From NCBI GenBank assembly GCA_963854835.1, contig OY978527.1:40126040-40190039 (forward strand): a stretch of 64,000 nucleotides of DNA, read 5' to 3'. Of the stretch, positions 58,881-64,000 are shown piece by piece. The stretch is from Megamerina dolium. Taxonomy: Eukaryota > Arthropoda > Insecta > Diptera > Megamerinidae. The translations under genes were made by a program, and so were the position numbers. The stretch's first letter is position 1. Every line of letters starts with the position of its first letter. The notes beneath the pieces are model-generated. The model made no database searches. It was given only the letters and a program-made list of their open reading frames with translations, and was not told where the DNA came from.

Positions 58881-59074
58881 AGTCAAAAGAAATAGATGCC
58901 TACGGTCATTTCCGTAAAAATGAAAAAAAAAAATAACTGTGTTCTTCGTGCGGAAAAACTTAAAATATAATATTATGGGAATTCTTCCATCACAGTACAA
59001 GTAACATCGAACATTTTTTGTTAGTCAAGACCAATAGAGGTCACCTTACTTACAATGCTTACAATGGATAATAA

Positions 59075-59580
59075 ATGCAACTGTTTGACAACTTAAGAGG
59101 TTTGACGATGTTCGATCGTAATCTGAACGAATTTGTTAGAATACATCAGATACTCAGGAACAATGAAGGCAGTGGACTTACCGTGATGGATCGAAACCGA
59201 ATCATACCATGCAATACTGTTGGATCGATGCGGAATCCATCTGAAGCAAAATCAACCGCATTTGGTGAGGAAAAAAGCTGTATTCATCAGAACAGCGATC
59301 CTTCCTACAATATCGCAGTAGCAATGGGAAAATTGCATGATTTGGGTTACACATTGCTTGCTTGTGCCTATCAGCTATTTCCAAAGAAGAAATGGCTCAG
59401 CGTAAAGAGATTTGAGACGAATAAATGGGTCACCGAGGAAATAGACTCCCATTTTGATGGACTCGAGAAACCGTTATATGTGGAGGGCATAAAAAATTGG
59501 AGAAATCAAAAACTGAAAAATCAAACCTTTTTTTTTTACCAACCTACCCAACCTGTTGTTTACTTCAATTTGTAGTAGCT
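59075..59580 (+). pseudogene. Irritans-type mariner, C-terminal relic in a 166-codon ORF
   Basis: The second half of the ORF matches mariner: AVAMGKLHDLGYTLL (compare MAKLHELGYELL), FPKKKWLSVKRFETNKWVTE (FPNLKKWLxGKRFxSNEEVI) and LEKPLYVEGIKNW (LDKSYYxEGIKKL). The HQDNAPxHTS block appears as HQNSDPSYN, with Asp mutated. PYSPDLAPSDY is replaced by ACAYQLF, so the third catalytic Asp is lost. The first 80 codons are not clearly alignable. The open frame is probably chance survival. Confidence 0.65.
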
Positions 59581-60696
59581 TATTGGCTCCCTCTCGTGGT
59601 GCAGGTAATCGAAGAAGAGAAACATTTTCAATTCTCCAATTATTTTGATGAATTTATTTAAATTAGCTTAGACAGGTAAGATCAATAACAAAAATTCCTA
59701 ATAAATACAATATAATTAAATGCATATTCGTTTGTTGGTTTAACCCAATACGAAATGAATAATATGAAAACAAAAGAATATATATCCGTACACACGAAAT
59801 GTTTAACAGGCGAATAAAAAAAAAAAAATTTTTTTATGACGACAATTAAATGCAAATTAAAATAAAAAGCTATAGATGCTTATATACAGGTAGCGTATAT
59901 AAATAATACCAATATATTTACGGGGTAAGTACGTAGCATCATCAGTAGATTGAATTGTATTAGTGAGTGGATGATTCCACCTGATATTGGATATTGCTTC
60001 ATTTCCATGTCTATAGAGTGCATCGAAGAGTTGCTTGGCATGAGTTGGCGTGTGTTTTTTTTTTGATAACATAATTACAATAAATTTGCAATTAAATATA
60101 CAAAATACTATGCGGGTAATGTAAATAGAAATACGAGTATTTGTATCATATGTATGTATGATTTAAATCTTAAATTAAATAACCGCAAAATGAAAAATTA
60201 AAAAAATAATGGTTTATTCTGGTTATTTTAAATTCATTTTTATGTTGAAATTCAAACATACAATATATTCATATTTAAACTAAAAACTACAAAATAGTAG
60301 TTTTTGAATTATTTTCGAAGAATTGATAACAAATAAATTAATATACAAATTTTTATTTATTTATGGTGGTTTTTCTTGATTGTTTATTTTGAATATGACC
60401 AGTTAGTTTAGTTTAACGGATTTCACGCGATCCCTCAAATACAATGCTAATTAATTCTCATTAATTTATATGATCACATTGTAGTAAGCAAATCTAATAG
60501 ATTATTTTTAACAATCACACTTTCATTTATTTGATTTGCGGTTATGCACATACGAGTATATGTGATTATAATAATATCAAATAAAATTATTCATATTACA
60601 CAATAAAATTGCTCTTTTGATTAAACAGTCTTGCCCATATAAAGAATGACTTTTTGCGACTTATGCTTCAGTTGAGTCTGGTTTAACAACGTAGAT
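59581..60696. other. No gene recognised
   Basis: AT-rich non-coding DNA. Confidence 0.5.
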
Positions 60697-62510
60697 GTTA
60701 GGTTGGGTTAGGTTGTTCGTGTTGCGATCTCTCTAAGAAGGATTTTTTATATGGATTGCACTAGATTGTCTATTGCAACCTCTGAAATTGGAGCTTAGAA
60801 ACAGTTTTCTTATTGTACGTAGTGCATAGTAGTTGTGTAATGGTTTCAAGCCCTCCTTGAATCTCTCGCGTCTCCATACTATGGTTGGAAGATCTTCTTT
60901 GAGGATGATTTATTCCACTTTGAGTTTGAGCATGTGGCAACTGGAATCATCAATTACCTAATTTCCTCAGTTGGCACTGTCTTTGTGCCACTAAGTCCGG
61001 ATACCGAACGAGCATTGGTCTGTTCTCTCTTCAAGAGAATCGAGTCGTGGGTTTTAATATCAGCCTGGCTATCACTCAGTATACGAATATCTTTAGGAGA
61101 TACTCTTATATTGTTCTGCTCTATCTAAGCTAGTGCACTGCCGATTGTTTTGACTCCAGACTGAAATACACTACGAGTACAATAATCTGGTAGGTTGAAT
61201 GCCATATTGAAATTAAAAAATTTCAAAATAAACATTGCCGCCCACTTTTTCATCCAGTTTGGAGTCCTCTATAAAAATCTGCTGCAAAAATTTCTCTTCT
61301 TTGCAGACGCTTCTGTCGAGGATGGTAGTTTGAAACTATTTTACAAATGAATACTCTGCTGTGACGTAATCAATCGTAACTTCGAAACAAGCCTTAAGGC
61401 CGAGCTGACTTAGGTTGTTGTCATGAGTGCTCCCATAAGAAAAATCCTTGCTGCTCTCTGTATCTTTTTGATAGGCTTTAAGAAAAGATTTAGATAGAGA
61501 AGTAATATACACTAGAATAGTATGCGGTAAACTACTTTGTATATTCAGTAGAAAACTTCTGTTTCAATTCCCGCCTTTTCTTTATCGGTGGCATTTTCAA
61601 CCCTATAGATAAACTCTTTTTGTTCAAATTTAGTTGACGGTCAAGGATTACTCTAATATATATTGACTATTCTCGCTCAGAGTGAGTCAAACGCCCTCTA
61701 GATTTGGTACGCATATCGCCAGCGTTGTCTTTTTATTGGAGATTAGGATGAGTTGAGTTTTTTTTCCGGTTTCTTGATCGTCTCTAACGATTTCCACAAA
61801 TCTTCCGGTTACCATGAATATGACGTCATTGGCATATGTTATCACATTGAGCCCATTTCTTTCAATTTACCTTAGTAGTTCATTGACCATTAAGTTCTAC
61901 AGACAAGGATAGAGTATTGGTGTTGAAGAGTTCCTGTTGTTACTTGTCTAGTAGCTGTATTTTAACGCAGCTTAGGCAACTCTGCAGAGTGTTGCAACCA
62001 CTTCCAGACGGGCAAGAGTAACAATGATTACCTGATTGACTGAATTATAATGAAGTATTCTTCCTGATCATCTGATTTGTTGTAAATGGTTTTAAAATGG
62101 GGGGTTTTTGTTTGTCATATAATTTCCTCATCGGACATGCGATATCGGATGCTTTGTTTATGGTTTTTGTTGGGGTTTGGGCTAACACGTTAAAGCAGTT
62201 GTTGTTTCTGAATGATGAGTGCCAACCAGTTTTTAAACCGTTACCAGTTGGTTTTCTTATGCTTAATAAAAATGTTTTGGATAGGTGATTTGTAACCTAA
62301 AGGTGAATGGAATATATCTGTGATTGAAAAATGGTCAGAAATGATCAGAATACTGATCAGCCACTCTCCAGTACCTAACATGGTCTACAATATATTCCGA
62401 GGCAAGTCCCGGATTTGATGGTTTTCAGGTAGGAACATTTACTAAATTGCATTTGGCGATATTTTTTTCAAGGCACTCAGCTATTTCCCTAATATCTGCT
62501 TGCAGATTGT
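60697..62510 (-). pseudogene. I/LOA-type LINE keeping EN-RT-RNase H order; 3' end like SINE-B tail
   Basis: On the minus strand from 62,500: EYIVDHVRYWRVAD and FFNHRYIPF (end of an apurinic-type endonuclease), then MVNELLR, IERNGLNVITYANDVIFMVT (RT palm; YADD has become YAND), then FIEDSKLDEKVGGNVY (start of RNase H, FTDGSK in intact copies) and DIRILSDSQADIK (third RNase H motif). Many stops and large deletions. The 3' end, about 60,740 down to 60,697, reads CTTAGAGAGATCGCAAC, then AACAACCTAACCCAACC, and resembles the tail of SINE subtype B. EN, RT and RNase H in this order fit the I/LOA group. Confidence 0.8.
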
Positions 62511-62539
62511 GTGGTGAGTGTTAGCGAAGACAATTGGAT

Positions 62540-63170
62540 ACCCCAAGCGCCGCCAGGTTACCTAACACTTGGTCCTTACAGCGGAGGTTTGGTCTTCCTC
62601 TTCTTCTGGGTCCTCCAGCGGGTGCCAAATTAAATACCATCTTCGACATGACCCAGCCAGCGCAGCCACTGGATTTTGATTCGCTTGACTATTCTAATGT
62701 CAGCGTACAGCTCATACAGCTTATCGTTGTACCTTATTCGGTACTCGCCATCAACGCAAATACGTCCGAAGATCCAACGCAGAATTTTTCTCTCGAAATC
62801 TCCAAGCATCCTCTCATCCGTGGTGGAAATTGTCCAGGCTTCTGCGCCATATGTTAGGACAGGAATAATGAGGGACTTGTATAGTGTGATTTTCGATCTT
62901 CAAGAGAGGGCTCGATTAGTCAATTGCTCACTCAGCCGAAAGTAACACCTGTTAGCATGAGTTATCCTACGCATGATCTCCAGGCTGACGTCATTAGAGT
63001 GGTTGATGCTGGTTCCAAGATAGACGAAGTCCTTCACCACCTCGAAAGTGTAATTGTAAACAGTGACGTGTTGTCCAAGATGCCAAGACTCTTTGTTTGT
63101 AGACATTAGGTATTTCTTCTAGCTCTCGTTCACCGTACGACCTATTCGACGTGACTCTCGTTCTAATTCA
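62540..63170 (-). pseudogene. RTE-type LINE, RT thumb/C-terminus fragment
   Basis: It aligns with the 52.6 and 1.8 kb pieces. Readable on the minus strand: STNKESWHLGQHVTVYNYTF, VKDFVYLGTSINHSNDVSLE, ANRCYFRLSEQLTNRALS. A C-terminal part has a deletion near 62,640. It breaks off at about 63,170, before the YADD region. Confidence 0.8.
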
Positions 63171-64000
63171 GATTCGTATCTATATTGAAAAAATTTGGGT
63201 ATACACCTGAGAGCCTTACTTTTATACATCAGTTTATAGTTTGTAGACTGTGGTGCTTGGATGAAGACGATGTCTTCTTAATTGGATTCTGAATAGAGGA
63301 CAAGAGCGTTTATGTTCGACGAAAATAGAAAAACCAAAATTTCTTGACGGTAGTGCATTGACAGATGATAGTTGAGAAGTGTAGTGTTGCATTTAAAGTG
63401 AAATTCACGGGAAATTCAAAAAGCCCCTGATTAACTTAACTACCCTCGTATCTCGAAAACTAGAGATAATTTAGAAAAATGGTTAGTTGGATTCAGCGGT
63501 ATCGAATTAGTTTTATCCATTGGATGCCCTACTTCATGAAAAAACAATTGATGTGGAAAAAAAAACGAATTTTTACAGAATTCTACTCAATTTGATTTGA
63601 AGTTTTGCTTTTGCGATTTCAAGAACCATAATGCCCTAGAATTGCTTTTAAGTTTTCCGATTTTATACTTCTGGAAATTATTTCTTTGGTTGCCCATCAT
63701 GTATACAACCTTTTAGGATATAAGTTGACTCAATAATGCTGTTTCAAGTGGAATTATATGTAGTCCATATTACAAAACGTGTTTTTTACTATCTAGTTTT
63801 AAAAATAGGCTTAATTTATCATGGTTCAATATACACTTCCATATAGATATTCAGTATACTGAATTTACTATGTAACGTCATCGAATTCTCCAACACAGGC
63901 TACTCATTCGAATATCAACTCAATATATATTATTATTTTATATTAATTGTAGCAAATTTAAAATAAGACTATGAAATATATTCAAGGGAAATTTTTATAA
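63171..64000. other. No gene recognised
   Basis: Non-coding AT-rich DNA to the end of the window. Confidence 0.5.

Overview
The window looks like accessory, intron/intergenic DNA from a schizophoran fly. A tephritid fruit fly is my best guess. The reasons are high A+T, (TTG)n and (GT)n microsatellites, jockey/I/RTE-type LINE relics, many different mariner lineages, a tRNA-derived SINE family, and only two convincing host genes. The species is inferred; nothing in the sequence names it.

Host genes. (1) At 9,771-10,069 (+) there is the last coding exon of galactokinase, with the GHMP-kinase motif and its stop codon. It is preceded by a long stretch free of AG that ends in a splice acceptor. 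(2) At 55,023-57,026 (-) there is a two-exon gene for a secreted, very glycine-rich protein of about 634 residues. It has a signal peptide on exon 1, a 99-bp intron, a TATA box and a polyA signal. I found no tRNA, rRNA, CRISPR or bacterial-type operon.

Region by region. 1-9 kb: one copy of a 520-bp inverted-repeat element, RTE-, R1- and jockey-type LINE pieces, a mariner relic and a SINE nested in the jockey RT. 9-14 kb: the galactokinase exon, then a DINE-1-like (Helentron-type) element with 312-bp tandem units and a 165-bp repeat region. 15-19 kb: a long-TIR element split by a 1.3-kb irritans-type mariner, then a P-like element with a THAP-domain ORF split by a SINE. 20-30 kb: mariner pieces, a 354-bp tandem repeat, an RTE/mariner junction, a hairpin MITE and a LINE RNase H piece. 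33-43 kb: the second copy of the 520-bp element, an element bounded by a perfect 26-bp inverted repeat, a mariner, two SINEs facing each other, a small hAT-like MITE and a second DINE-like copy in reverse orientation. 43-54 kb: two internally deleted mariners that keep long ORFs, a piggyBac relic with TTAA duplications, and LINE pieces. 55-64 kb: the glycine-rich gene, a Tc1/mariner-superfamily (MDDE) relic split by a SINE, a LINE that keeps EN-RT-RNase H order and shares its 3' end with one SINE subtype, and an RTE piece.

Most ORFs are decayed transposon pieces. The most informative content is the order of insertions: SINE in jockey, SINE in P-like, SINE in MDDE and mariner in a long-TIR element, several with readable target-site duplications. 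The other key point is the SINE/LINE relation, in which one SINE body carries two different tails and one of those tails resembles the 3' end of a LINE in this same window.
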